Positions 16,306-25,134 of a DNA stretch of 64,000 bases are shown here, in pieces. Each line of letters opens with the position of its first letter. Position 1 is the first letter of the stretch. The position numbers and the translations under genes are program-made. This stretch comes from UBA7374 sp965660635 (GTDB taxonomy: Bacteria; Verrucomicrobiota; Verrucomicrobiia; Opitutales; Coraliomargaritaceae). The DNA lies in NCBI GenBank assembly GCA_965660635.1, contig CBFIAS010000002.1, forward strand, positions 22,485 through 86,484, read 5' to 3'. The notes under the pieces were generated by a model. That model saw nothing but the letters and a program-made list of their open reading frames with translations. It searched no databases and was not told where the DNA came from.

Positions 16306-17241
16306 TCAGGATTCTTCATCCTTTACCCGGGGATGAAACAGTGCGTGCTCCTCGGAGAGGCGGCTGGACTGCACGGATGTATAGATCTGGGTGGTGCCAA
16401 TATCCGCATGGCCGAGCATTTCCTGGATCGCGCGGAGGTCAGCCCCACCCTCCAGAAGATGCGTGGCAAAGGAATGACGGAGCAGGTGGGGCTTGATCGG
16501 CTTCTTGATGCCAGCCTTGGCCGCCATATTCTTGATCATGACCCAGACCATTTTTCGCGAGATGGCCCGGCCCAGCCGGCTGAGAAACAATTCACTCCCG
16601 GTATGCGCCTTGACCATTTGGGGACGACCCATGGCCAGGTAGTCGCGCAAGGCGGCGATTGCGTGCTGTCCCACCGGCACAATGCGCTCCTTGCTGCCCT
16701 TGCCGAAGACCCGCAGAAAGCCCTCCTCCAGGTTGATGCTCTGCAGGAGCAGGCCACATAGCTCGGAGACCCGCAAGCCGCTGCTGTAGAAAAGCTCGAG
16801 GATCGCGCGGTCCCGCAGGCCCGTCGGCGTGCCTGTCGAGGGTGCTTCCAACAGGCGGGATACTTCCGCGGAGTTAAGCACCCCAGGCAGCTTGCGACTT
16901 AGCTTTGGCGCAGAGGTCAAGCCGGTGAAGTCGTCCTTGCGGACGCGCTCCCGCACGAGGTGGCGGGCCAGCATGCGCAGAGCGGAGAGCTTCCTCGCCT
17001 GGCTGGAGCGGGCGTAAACCCCGCCCAAGGAAGCCGCCCAGGCACTGGCTGCAGCAGGATCCACCGCTTCCCAGCCGGAGCAACCCCGCTCCTTGAAGAA
17101 ACCAGCGGCCTGGGCAAGATCGCGGGCATAAGCCAGCCGGGTATTCTCAGAAAGCCCACGCTCCAACTCCAGCCAGGCCAGAAAGCCTTCCACTGGTTCG
17201 GAGAATTCTCCCGGAATACTGTCAAGCGGATCCGCGGCCAT
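16306..17241 (-). CDS. xerD: Tyrosine recombinase XerC/XerD family
   Basis: 311 residues from the ATG at 17241 (MAADPLDSIPGEF). Upstream in-frame codons to 17322 are not supported by family alignment. The N-terminal SAM-like core-binding domain (FLAWLELERGLSENTRLAYARDL) is followed by the catalytic domain with R157 (SSGLRVSEL), K182, H252-x2-R255, H278 and Y287 (IGTTQIYT), all in place. Such enzymes resolve chromosome dimers at dif. XerD is more likely than XerC from length and the GLRVSELCGL context, but this was not tested. Nothing nearby suggests an integrative element, so it looks like the housekeeping copy. Confidence 0.85.
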   Translation of the reverse strand: MAADPLDSIPGEFSEPVEGFLAWLELERGLSENTRLAYARDLAQAAGFFKERGCSGWEAVDPAAASAWAASLGGVYARSSQARKLSALRMLARHLVRERVRKDDFTGLTSAPKLSRKLPGVLNSAEVSRLLEAPSTGTPTGLRDRAILELFYSSGLRVSELCGLLLQSINLEEGFLRVFGKGSKERIVPVGQHAIAALRDYLAMGRPQMVKAHTGSELFLSRLGRAISRKMVWVMIKNMAAKAGIKKPIKPHLLRHSFATHLLEGGADLRAIQEMLGHADIGTTQIYTSVQSSRLSEEHALFHPRVKDEES

Positions 17242-17327
17242 GAGTGTACTTATACAGTTCGCTGGTTGGCCGCCTTGCAAGCTTGCAAGCATGCCTGAAT
17301 CGCTGAGACTAAACCGTTTCAAACAAC

Positions 17328-18629
17328 ATGGAGAAGCAACCGGACAACGCCATCAAGCCGACGGACCTGCGGGGCATACTCGAGTATGTCCCGATGTTCC
17401 GCGGGCACGTCTTTGTCATCGCTCTGGACGGCAGCCTTGTCGCCCACGAGATGTTCCCAGACGTGCTGCTCGATATCGCCGTACTCCGCTCCCTCAACAT
17501 CAAGGTCGTGCTGGTCCACGGCATCGGCCAGCAACTGCGCTCCCTGGCTGACTCCCGGGGAATTTCCATATCCGACCTGCATGGGGAAGGCGCCACCGAT
17601 CCAGCCACTCTGGAGCTGGCCACCGAAGCGAGCGCAGCGGTCAACCTCCAGATCGTGCGCGGTCTCACGCGGAACAAACTGCGCTGCGCCGCAACCAACG
17701 CCGTGCGCGGCAAGCAGATCGGCATTGTCCGGGGCATCGACCAGCAACTCAGCGGCGATGTAGACAAGCTCGACACCAGCCTCATCGGCCAATTGCTGGA
17801 AAGCCATACCGTGCCAGTCGTCGCCCCGATCGCCTTCGACCGCGACGGTGCCTCCCTGCGCCTCAACTCCGACCTCCTCGCCGCCGAACTGGCCACCCGC
17901 CTGGAAGCCTCCAAGCTCATTTACCTGGGCACCCAGGACGGGTTGCGGATCAACGGAAAAGCCGTGACCAACCTGCCCGTAGCCGAGCTCGAGCAACTGC
18001 TGGAAGCCGGGCCCGCCCCCTTCACCGATCGCCTGCTCGGCAAAGCCCGCTACTCCGCCAGCGCCGTCCGCTCCGGCACTCCGCGCGCGCACCTGCTGGA
18101 CGGACGCGTCTTCGGCGCGCTCCTCAACGAGATCTTCGACAAGGTCGGCGTCGGCACCATGATCTACGGCAACGAATACGAATCCATCCGTCCAGCCGTC
18201 GAATCCGACGCCCACTCGATTCACAACATCACACGTAACGGCATGCAGTCGGACAGCCTGCGGGAGCGCAGCCTCGCAGAGATCGAGACAGGCATCCGCG
18301 ACTTCCTCGTTTACGAGATCGATGGCAGCATCGTCGGCTGCCTGCAATTGCAAGATCACGAGAGCGGCGGGACCATCGAGATCGGCAGCGTCTACGTGCA
18401 GTCCTTCTACCAGCAAAAGGGCGTAGGCCGCCGCCTGGTGGAATACGCCTGTTCCCTCGCCGCCGAGCGCGGCGCCTCCCGGATCATCGCCCTCTCCACC
18501 CGCTCCGCCGGCTTTTTCACAAAAATCTGCGGATTCACGGAAGGCTCGGTCGAAGACCTGCCGCTGCAAAGGTTGGAGCGCTACCGGGCCGAGGGCCGCC
18601 AGTCCAAGGTATTCATCAAAAACACTTGA
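17328..18629 (+). CDS. argA: Amino-acid N-acetyltransferase (N-acetylglutamate synthase)
   Basis: 433 residues in the classical two-domain form. An amino-acid-kinase-like domain (about 1-290; VVLVHGIGQQLRSL, residues around 60) carries arginine feedback sites in this family. It is followed by a GNAT domain (about 295-433) with SVYVQSFYQQKGVGRRLVEYA, the acetyl-CoA binding Q/RxxGxG/A loop. It makes N-acetylglutamate from glutamate and acetyl-CoA as the first step of arginine synthesis. The start lies 86 bp from the divergent xerD, so they share a promoter region. The small gene at 18642 follows by 12 bp. No other arg biosynthesis genes are in the window, though argS and speA lie further on. 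Confidence 0.92.
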   Translation: MEKQPDNAIKPTDLRGILEYVPMFRGHVFVIALDGSLVAHEMFPDVLLDIAVLRSLNIKVVLVHGIGQQLRSLADSRGISISDLHGEGATDPATLELATEASAAVNLQIVRGLTRNKLRCAATNAVRGKQIGIVRGIDQQLSGDVDKLDTSLIGQLLESHTVPVVAPIAFDRDGASLRLNSDLLAAELATRLEASKLIYLGTQDGLRINGKAVTNLPVAELEQLLEAGPAPFTDRLLGKARYSASAVRSGTPRAHLLDGRVFGALLNEIFDKVGVGTMIYGNEYESIRPAVESDAHSIHNITRNGMQSDSLRERSLAEIETGIRDFLVYEIDGSIVGCLQLQDHESGGTIEIGSVYVQSFYQQKGVGRRLVEYACSLAAERGASRIIALSTRSAGFFTKICGFTEGSVEDLPLQRLERYRAEGRQSKVFIKNT

Positions 18630-18641
18630 TCCATCCCTCCG

Positions 18642-18974
18642 GTGAACCGGCAACCCTACCACACCACAGACAGCCGCGGCGTCTCCGAAATCTGCCCCGG
18701 AAAGACACGTATGCGGGCCATCATCCAGACCCTGGATCTTGACGAGGCCACAGCCCAGGAACACCCGGACGTCTCCCTCGTGCACGATGAAACAGGCTGG
18801 AGCATCTCCCTCTACCCACACGGCATCGCCACCCTTGAAAACCTCAACGACAACGACGAAACCGCCCCGCGCTTCCTCCGCAACATCGACCGCAACCAGG
18901 CATTCTCGCTCTGGTGCCAGCTGGCCGAAGGCCGCATCGAAGCACTCCGTCAACTCAACTGGAACAGCGCCTGA
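18642..18974 (+). CDS. Conserved-type hypothetical protein behind argA
   Basis: 110 residues from a GTG, 12 bp after argA. No domain is recognised. The sequence is acidic and mixed alpha/beta (SEICPGKTRMRAIIQTLDLDE, SLVHDETGWSISLYPHGIATLENL), with no signal peptide or membrane helix, so it is probably cytoplasmic. Tight spacing and codon use like argA support it as a real gene of the same transcript. It ends 10 bp before the convergent phosphopantetheinyl transferase gene. Confidence 0.6.
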   Translation: MNRQPYHTTDSRGVSEICPGKTRMRAIIQTLDLDEATAQEHPDVSLVHDETGWSISLYPHGIATLENLNDNDETAPRFLRNIDRNQAFSLWCQLAEGRIEALRQLNWNSA

Positions 18975-18984
18975 ACAAACAGCC

Positions 18985-19662
18985 TCAAGCCGGAACCCAG
19001 CAAAGCGACACCACGTGACTCCCGGCCAGCGCGAAACGGAAACGGAAATCACCGCGCCCGGCCCCCGTCATTCCCTCCGACAAGTGATCCGCCAGAAACG
19101 CGATCCGCGCGCTGCCCCCGGCCATGTCCACCTCCAGCGCCATGTCCCCAAAACCCGCTTGCAGGCCCCAGCGCGGGTACTGCGCCTTGTAAAAAGCCTC
19201 CTTCAAGGAAAACAACACACTCGCCCGCGACTGATCGCCGCCCCAGAAACGCCTTTCCTGCGGGTGTGCCACCCGGCTCGCAGCCCCCTCGCCGATCCGG
19301 TCCGTCCGCTCCAGATCCAGCCCCAAGACTGAAAACGTGGACATCGGCCCGGCCACCGCCATGCACATCCCCCGGCAATGGGTAATCGATCCCGTGAAAC
19401 CCGCAGGCCAGCCGGGCAGCCCGGCAGAATCCCGCTCCAGGACAGCCTCCTCCCGCAATCCTGCCATCCCCAGGGCCTGGCGCGCGCAAGCACGCCCCCC
19501 GGTAAACTCATTCGCACGCGCGCTCGACCAGCCAGAGACCTGCACCCGGTCCAAAGGCAAAGCAGCCAACGAGCCAGCAGAACCAGCGGACCAGCCCAAA
19601 CCACGAGGGCAAAGCCCCTCGAGAATCTCCGTCAAGCCCGGGGATGCTGCGGTTTCTTCCAT
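18985..19662 (-). CDS. 4'-phosphopantetheinyl transferase (Sfp/EntD type)
   Basis: 225 residues showing the three PPTase motifs in order: P1 GSITHC (91-96), P2 LGLDLER with Mg ligands D116 and E118, and P3 FSLKEAFYKA with E155. It transfers phosphopantetheine from CoA onto acyl- or peptidyl-carrier proteins, making them active. Length and the TGGRACARQAL region match the EntD-like class that can serve secondary or siderophore pathways as well as fatty-acid synthesis. No carrier-protein gene is near, so the partner is unknown. It is divergent from ppk2, with a 96-bp shared upstream region. Confidence 0.87.
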   Translation of the reverse strand: MEETAASPGLTEILEGLCPRGLGWSAGSAGSLAALPLDRVQVSGWSSARANEFTGGRACARQALGMAGLREEAVLERDSAGLPGWPAGFTGSITHCRGMCMAVAGPMSTFSVLGLDLERTDRIGEGAASRVAHPQERRFWGGDQSRASVLFSLKEAFYKAQYPRWGLQAGFGDMALEVDMAGGSARIAFLADHLSEGMTGAGRGDFRFRFALAGSHVVSLCWVPA

Positions 19663-19758
19663 CTCGCGGAGTTTTGGCCCCCGTTCTCACACAAGCAAGC
19701 CGACAAGTGAGGATTTGACCTGCCGCGCAAAAACAGTGGAATGCGGAGATCTCGTACC

Positions 19759-20577
19759 ATGAGCCTTAGCGACTTCGAACAATACCTCATCCAACCCGGC
19801 AGCCAGATCCGCCTGGATGAAATCGACGCCAACCCGCGCGAGGACCTGCCCTCCGATAAAACCCTGGGCAAGGAAGAGCTCTCTGCCATCCACCTGCGCT
19901 TGAGCGATCTCCAGCAGCGCTTCTTCGTCGATCGCCGAAAGAAGCTGCTGATCGTCCTCCAAGGCATGGACACAAGCGGCAAGAACGGGACCATCCGGCA
20001 CGTCTTCCGAGGCGTCAACCCGCAGGGCGTGCACGTCGCCAGCTTTGAAAAACCCTCCTCCCGCGAGATCGCCCACGACTATCTCTGGCGCATCCACCAG
20101 CAAGTACCGGCCAACGGCGAAATCATGATCTTCGACCGAAGCCACTACGAGGATGTCCTCGCCGTTCGCGTCAACCAACTCACGCCAGAGGCAATCTGGC
20201 GCAAGCGGTTCCGCCATATTAACGACTTCGAGCAGATGCTCGTCGATGAATCCACCATCATCCTCAAGTTCTTCCTCCATATCGACCGCGACACCCAGAA
20301 GCAGCGACTTCAAAACCGCCTCGATACCCCCGAGAAAAACTGGAAATTCGACAGCTCAGACCTTGTCGCCCGGAGCAACTGGGAACACTACGAGGAAGCC
20401 TACGAGGAAGTCTTTGAAAAAACCAGCCAGCCGCACGCGCCCTGGTATCTCATCCCCGCCAACAAGAAATGGGCACGCAACCTGCTCGTGGCTCGCATTG
20501 TGCTAGCCTGCCTCGAAGACCTCCACCTCAGCTACCCGCAGGTCGACTACGATCCGGAAGAGATCCTCATCCGCTGA
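19759..20577 (+). CDS. ppk2: Polyphosphate kinase 2 family (polyP:nucleotide phosphotransferase)
   Basis: 272 residues from ATG 19759 (MSLSDFEQYL); an ATG 18 bp upstream is less likely. Walker A G69-MDTSGKNG-T78 and a Walker-B-like IMIFDRSHYEDV (about 120-131) are intact, with the lid arginines in SREIAHDYLWRIH. It uses polyphosphate to phosphorylate nucleotides, or the reverse, in the cytoplasm. The sequence style fits the one-domain class that can recharge AMP/ADP (class III-like). It is the first gene of a same-strand run leading into the gpgS cluster (15 bp to the next gene), so it may supply NTP for nucleotide-sugar use. That link is inference. Confidence 0.88.
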   Translation: MSLSDFEQYLIQPGSQIRLDEIDANPREDLPSDKTLGKEELSAIHLRLSDLQQRFFVDRRKKLLIVLQGMDTSGKNGTIRHVFRGVNPQGVHVASFEKPSSREIAHDYLWRIHQQVPANGEIMIFDRSHYEDVLAVRVNQLTPEAIWRKRFRHINDFEQMLVDESTIILKFFLHIDRDTQKQRLQNRLDTPEKNWKFDSSDLVARSNWEHYEEAYEEVFEKTSQPHAPWYLIPANKKWARNLLVARIVLACLEDLHLSYPQVDYDPEEILIR

Positions 20578-20592
20578 ACCAAAGACCGCACC

Positions 20593-21759
20593 ATGAGCAA
20601 CCCACTCGACACCATTCTCAAAGACATGCCGCACCATCGCGGCGAACTTCCCCCTGTACGTGAAATCCTCCTGGCCAACGCCATGATGATCGGGGAAATC
20701 CCCGCCCCGACCGGTGGCGAGGACAAGCGCATCACCTTTCTCAGTAACCGCTTCAACGAAGAAGGCCTGCAGGACATCTCCATCGACGAGGCGGGCAACT
20801 GCATGGCCGTCATCCCCGGCACCTCCGGCGAAAACAACATACTCGTCTGCGCCCATGCAGACACCGTATTCCACGAGAACATCGACCACGCCATGTCCGT
20901 CGCCCACGACTCCATAACCGGCCCCGGCATCGGAGACAACAGCCTCGGCCTTGCCGCCGTTGTCACTCTGCCCCACATCCTCAAGACCCTCGGGATCCAG
21001 CCCGCCGACAACATCGTCCTGCTCGGCGCCACCCGCAGCCTCGGACGGGGAGACCTCGGCGGCATACGCTTCTTTCTCGAGAACTACAAGAAGCCCATCC
21101 GAGCAGGCATCTGCGTCGAAGGCATCCAGCTAGGCCGCCTCAGCTACGCCTCCATCGGTATGCTACGCGGAGAGATCCATCTTCAGGTCCCCTCCGAATA
21201 CGACTGGACCCGCTTCGGCGCCACCAACGCTGTGGCCATCCTCTCCAGCGTCGTACAAAACATCCTGCGCATACCCATCCCCGCCGAGCCAAAGACAAAA
21301 ATTATCTTCGGCTCAATCAGCGCGGGCACATCCTTCGCCACCGAGCCAACCTCCGCACGACTGCGCTTCGAAATACGCAGCGAAGAAGTCGGCATGGTCG
21401 GACAAATGAAGGCCCGGATCGAGGACATCATCGAGGAGACCGCCAACGCCACCAGCGTCCAGCTCGGCCTTAGCGTCATCGCCCAGCGCAAGACCGGCGG
21501 CCTGCCCTACGGCCACCCCATGGTCAAGTCCATGCGCAGCATCCTCTCCGAACTCCAAGTCAAGCCCTATGTCGAGCCCAGCGTCGGCGAACTCAGTGAA
21601 CTCATCGCCCGGGACATCCCCAGCGTCACCATCGGCCTGACCCGCGGCACCAACAAGAACGAATTCAACGAGACCATCGAGATACAACCAACCTTCGACG
21701 GCCTCACCCAACTGGTGGCCCTTCTCGCCGCCATTGACGAAGGACTCTGCGATGACTGA
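20593..21759 (+). CDS. M20-fold protein lacking catalytic residues (pseudo-peptidase)
   Basis: 388 residues with the overall plan of PepT-like M20 peptidases: H88-A-D90 (VCAHADTV) and D115 (GPGIGDNSLG) match two metal-binding sites, then a lid/dimerisation domain from about 190 to 300. However, the segment that should read TVGEEGLG reads ATRSLGRG (146-153), replacing both the catalytic and the metal-bridging glutamate by S149 and L150. The C-terminal metal histidine region reads RGTNKNE (351-357) without His. Peptidase activity is therefore unlikely. It overlaps gpgS by 8 bp, so it is made together with the glycosyltransferase and may be a structural or regulatory partner, or an enzyme with new chemistry. 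Confidence 0.8.
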   Translation: MSNPLDTILKDMPHHRGELPPVREILLANAMMIGEIPAPTGGEDKRITFLSNRFNEEGLQDISIDEAGNCMAVIPGTSGENNILVCAHADTVFHENIDHAMSVAHDSITGPGIGDNSLGLAAVVTLPHILKTLGIQPADNIVLLGATRSLGRGDLGGIRFFLENYKKPIRAGICVEGIQLGRLSYASIGMLRGEIHLQVPSEYDWTRFGATNAVAILSSVVQNILRIPIPAEPKTKIIFGSISAGTSFATEPTSARLRFEIRSEEVGMVGQMKARIEDIIEETANATSVQLGLSVIAQRKTGGLPYGHPMVKSMRSILSELQVKPYVEPSVGELSELIARDIPSVTIGLTRGTNKNEFNETIEIQPTFDGLTQLVALLAAIDEGLCDD

Positions 21760-22735
21760 AAAAATAGAAAAATGGCTGGAAACCAACACCTTCCACCACG
21801 GCGAATTCTGGGACATCCTCAAGCTCGTCCGCCTCAAGGAAGAACAGGGCATCCGCATCTCGCTTTGCATCCCCACCCTCAATGAGGAAAAGACCATCGG
21901 CAAGGAGACCGTCATCTTCCGCTCCGAACTTATGGAGCGCTATCCCCTGATAGACGAATTCGCCGTCATCGACTCCGGCTCGAAGGACAAGACCCTCGAA
22001 GTCGCCGCATCCTTCGGAGCCGATACCTATAGCGCCAAGGACATCCTCCCCGAAGCCGGCAACCGCCCGGGCAAGGGAGAGAACCTCTGGAAAGCCATCT
22101 ACCAGCTCAAGGGCGATATCATCGTCTACGTCGATGCCGACATCAAGAACATCCACCCCCGCTTTGTTTACGGCATCGTCGCCCCGCTCCTCATCAAGCC
22201 CTCCATCAAATACTGCAAGGCCTTCTACGACCGACCCATCACCTACTCCTCCGGCATCCGCGCCAGCGGAGGCGGTCGCGTCACCGAGATCCTCATACGC
22301 CCACTCTTCTCCCTCTTCTTTCCCGAACTCGCCTCCCTCATCCAGCCCCTCTCCGGAGAATTCGCCGTGCGCCGCGAAGTCCTCGAGAAGATCCCCTTCC
22401 CCATCGGCTACGGCGTCGAAACCGCACACATCCTCGACGTCTACCGTGAATGGGGCCTCGAAGCCTTCGGCCAGTGCGACCTCGACCAGCGCGTCCACCG
22501 CAACCAAAGCACCAACGCCCTCGGCAAAATGTCCTTCGGCATCCTCCAGACCTTCCTCAACCGCCTGAAGCGCTACGGCATGGTCGACAAGCTCCCCGAG
22601 CTATTCACCCTCTACCGGCAGTTCCAGGCCGAGGGCAACCGCTACGACCTCCTCAACAAGGAAATCGTCGAGTACGAGCGCCCCCCCATGATCACCCTTC
22701 CGGCCTACTGCGAGAAATTCGGCGTCCAGCCATGA
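21752..22735 (+). CDS. gpgS: Glucosyl-3-phosphoglycerate synthase (GT81)
   Basis: 327 residues from the ATG at 21752, which lies inside the end of the preceding gene. Signature stretches are WLETNTFHHGEF at the N-terminus, nucleotide-sugar loop PTLNEEKTIG (41-50), IDSGSKD (73-79), GKGENLWK (107-114) and the metal-binding D128-A-D130 in VYVDADIKNIHP. These match GpgS, which joins glucose from a nucleotide donor to 3-phosphoglycerate, the first step to glucosylglycerate-type compatible solutes. The stop overlaps the following GT4 start (ATGA), so translation of the pair is coupled. A HAD protein two genes on could remove the phosphate. Confidence 0.93.
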   Translation: MTEKIEKWLETNTFHHGEFWDILKLVRLKEEQGIRISLCIPTLNEEKTIGKETVIFRSELMERYPLIDEFAVIDSGSKDKTLEVAASFGADTYSAKDILPEAGNRPGKGENLWKAIYQLKGDIIVYVDADIKNIHPRFVYGIVAPLLIKPSIKYCKAFYDRPITYSSGIRASGGGRVTEILIRPLFSLFFPELASLIQPLSGEFAVRREVLEKIPFPIGYGVETAHILDVYREWGLEAFGQCDLDQRVHRNQSTNALGKMSFGILQTFLNRLKRYGMVDKLPELFTLYRQFQAEGNRYDLLNKEIVEYERPPMITLPAYCEKFGVQP

Positions 22736-24198
22736 ACGCGCCCCTCCGCGTCGCCATCGTGCACTACCACCTCAAGCGCGGAGGTGTCACCCGCGTGATT
22801 GAGAGCACCCTGCGCGGCCTCGGCCAGGGCCCCCGAGCTTCTGTTCACGCCGTAGTTCTCGCCGGCGAAATCCCAGACGGATTCCCCTTCAAGAAATCGG
22901 CCCGTGCCGTCGAAGGCCTCCACTACAGCAACTCCCAGGCCCGCACACCAGACTCCGCTAGCCTGCTCCAGAGGATGCGCGATGCCGCCCGGCAGGCCCT
23001 CGGCGCAGAGCCCGACCTCTGGCACATTCACAACCACTCCCTCGGGAAGAACGAGGCCATGCCCGGTGTCGTCTCCCTCCTAGCCGAAGCAGGGGAGGCA
23101 CTCCTCCTCCAGATCCACGACTTCGCCGAAGATGGACGCCCGCAAAACCACCGCGTCAACCAGGCCCGGACCGAACACGCCGGCAATCTCTACCCGCTCG
23201 GCGACCGCGTCCACTACGCCCTGATCAACGCCCGCGACCACGCTGTATTCACCAGCCACAACCTGCCCGGAGCACAAAAGCATCTCCTCGTCAACCCTGT
23301 GGAAGTCGATCACAGCCCGGGCGAACCGGAAAGCACCGCTGCCATCCGCACTGCCCTCCGCGCCGAAACCCTCTTCCTCTACCCCGTCCGCGCCCTCCGC
23401 AGGAAAAACCTCGGCGAGTTTCTCCTCTGGTCCGCCCTGGCCCGGCCGGGAGAGGTCTTTGCCACCACCCTCGGCCCCACCAACCCCGACTACCAGCAAA
23501 CCTACCGTGACTGGCAGTCCCTCGCCCAGAGCCACCAACTCCCCGTCCACTTCGGCATCGGCGAATCCATGGAACTCCCCTTTCCATCCATCATGCAGTC
23601 CGCCGACTGCATCCTCACCACCAGCATCGCCGAAGGCTTCGGCCTCTCCTTCCTCGAGCCCTGGCTCTACGGCAAGCCAGTAACCGGGCGCGACCTGCCG
23701 GAGATTACTGCCGACTTCAAACAGCAAGGCATCGATCTCGGGCCGCTCTACCCCAGCCTGCCCGTCCCGGCCAGCTGGATCGAGGAAGACGCCCTCCATG
23801 CCGCCATCGGCAAACACCTCGACCAAGCCTATGCCGACTACGGACGCGCACTCCCGGCAGACGCCATTGACCGCGCCATCGCCGCCATCCGCCCGACGGA
23901 AGACACCTACGACTTCGGCGGACTCGACGAAGCCCGGCAGGGCGCAGTCATCGAGCGCCTGGCCAGCAATCCCCTGGCCCGGCAGGAACTCCCCTGCAAC
24001 AACCTTGCGATCCCGGAGCCCGGAGAGCAAGCCCGGCAGATCCGTGACGCCTACAGTCTGGAGGCCTTCTCCCACGGGCTACAAACGCTCTACCGGCAAA
24101 TCGCCGGGACATCCGCCTCCGCCATCGACTACCTGCCCCCCGGCGACATCCTCGACAGCTTCCTCATGCCGGAAAGATTCCGCCTGCTACGCACCTGA
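22732..24198 (+). CDS. GT4-like glycosyltransferase coupled to gpgS
   Basis: 488 residues starting MNAPLRVAIVHYHLKRGGVTRVIE, a GT-B start typical of family 4. The donor domain has LYPVRALRRKNLGEFLLWS and the EX7E-like SIAEGFGLSFLEPWLYGKPV. The C-terminal ~120 residues, after the second Rossmann domain, are extra and of unknown role. Placement right after gpgS with a 4-base overlap resembles the gpgS-mggA order, where the second enzyme adds mannose to glucosyl-3-phosphoglycerate. The assignment to MggA is by context only; the donor sugar cannot be read from the sequence. Confidence 0.8.
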   Translation: MNAPLRVAIVHYHLKRGGVTRVIESTLRGLGQGPRASVHAVVLAGEIPDGFPFKKSARAVEGLHYSNSQARTPDSASLLQRMRDAARQALGAEPDLWHIHNHSLGKNEAMPGVVSLLAEAGEALLLQIHDFAEDGRPQNHRVNQARTEHAGNLYPLGDRVHYALINARDHAVFTSHNLPGAQKHLLVNPVEVDHSPGEPESTAAIRTALRAETLFLYPVRALRRKNLGEFLLWSALARPGEVFATTLGPTNPDYQQTYRDWQSLAQSHQLPVHFGIGESMELPFPSIMQSADCILTTSIAEGFGLSFLEPWLYGKPVTGRDLPEITADFKQQGIDLGPLYPSLPVPASWIEEDALHAAIGKHLDQAYADYGRALPADAIDRAIAAIRPTEDTYDFGGLDEARQGAVIERLASNPLARQELPCNNLAIPEPGEQARQIRDAYSLEAFSHGLQTLYRQIAGTSASAIDYLPPGDILDSFLMPERFRLLRT

Positions 24199-24207
24199 CC
24201 CCATGCC

Positions 24208-25092
24208 ATGGACCCGCTCGAGCAAATCCGCCAACGCCGCCAGACCGGCCCCGTCCAAGCACCACAAGACGCCCGGCCACAGCTAACTCTGCTCAAAGGC
24301 ATCCGCGCCGTGGTCTTTGACATCTATGGCACCCTCTTCAGTTCCGGAGTGGGCGACATCAGCCTCGCTACCGAAGAGGATCGCAACGATGCACTTCAGC
24401 AAACCCTGCTCGAAAACCGTATCCAATTAACCAATACAGGACGGGCCGCCCGCCTCGACCAGCGACTGCATGAACACATCCGCCGGCACCAGTCCGACCG
24501 GCGCGAGGACGGAATCGAGTACCCCGAAGTCGAGATCCGCGATGTCTGGAGAGACTTCATTGTGGAACTGGACAAGGACGGCTGGACGCAAGACGCCAGC
24601 CATGCAGACAGCACCGCACTCGCCATCGACTACGAGACCCGCGTCAACCCCACCCAGCCCATGCCCGGCCTGGAAGAAGCACTGGCTGCCCTGCGCGGAC
24701 GCGGGCTAGTCATGAGCATCGTCTCCAACGCTCAATTCTACACGCCCCTGCTCTTCGATGCTTTCCTCGGCCAGCCCCTCGAAACACTCGGACTCTGCCA
24801 GGATTGCGCCGTCTGGTCCTACCGCCTGCTGGAGGCCAAGCCCTCCGCGGAGTTGTACAGGCAATCAGCCGCCCGCCTCTACAAGCAGTACAACATCCTG
24901 CCCAAGGAAGTCCTCTACGTCGGCAACGACATGCGCAACGACATCTGGCCAGCGCAGGAAACCGGCTACAAGACCGCCCTCTTTGCGGGCGACCGGCTCT
25001 CCCTTCGACGCCGCCAGGAGGATCCCCGTTGCTGCAACGTGCAACCCGACTTGGAAATTACCGGTCTGCAACAATTGACCGACTGCGTCTAG
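24208..25092 (+). CDS. HAD superfamily hydrolase
   Basis: 294 residues with a ~30-residue N-terminal extension ahead of the HAD core. Motif I is D38-I-Y40-G-T-L (VVFDIYGTLF), motif II SIVSNAQ, a Lys in YRLLEAKPS, and motif IV GNDMRNDIWPA. The nucleophile D38 is present, but the usual second Asp of phosphatases (DxD) is Tyr, as in L-2-haloacid-dehalogenase-like members. Context, 9 bp behind the gpgS-coupled GT4, suggests the phosphatase of a glucosylglycerate-type pathway, but the motif argues for caution. The cap domain lies between residues ~50 and 150. Confidence 0.82.
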   Translation: MDPLEQIRQRRQTGPVQAPQDARPQLTLLKGIRAVVFDIYGTLFSSGVGDISLATEEDRNDALQQTLLENRIQLTNTGRAARLDQRLHEHIRRHQSDRREDGIEYPEVEIRDVWRDFIVELDKDGWTQDASHADSTALAIDYETRVNPTQPMPGLEEALAALRGRGLVMSIVSNAQFYTPLLFDAFLGQPLETLGLCQDCAVWSYRLLEAKPSAELYRQSAARLYKQYNILPKEVLYVGNDMRNDIWPAQETGYKTALFAGDRLSLRRRQEDPRCCNVQPDLEITGLQQLTDCV

Positions 25093-25134
25093 CCAAGCTT
25101 GCCAGCAACATCCTTAGAGCGACAAAGTACATTC

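Noticed and set aside
16306..17241. Tyrosine recombinase as marker of an integrative element
   Set aside because: It looks like the housekeeping XerC/XerD. No tRNA attachment site, phage or cargo genes surround it.
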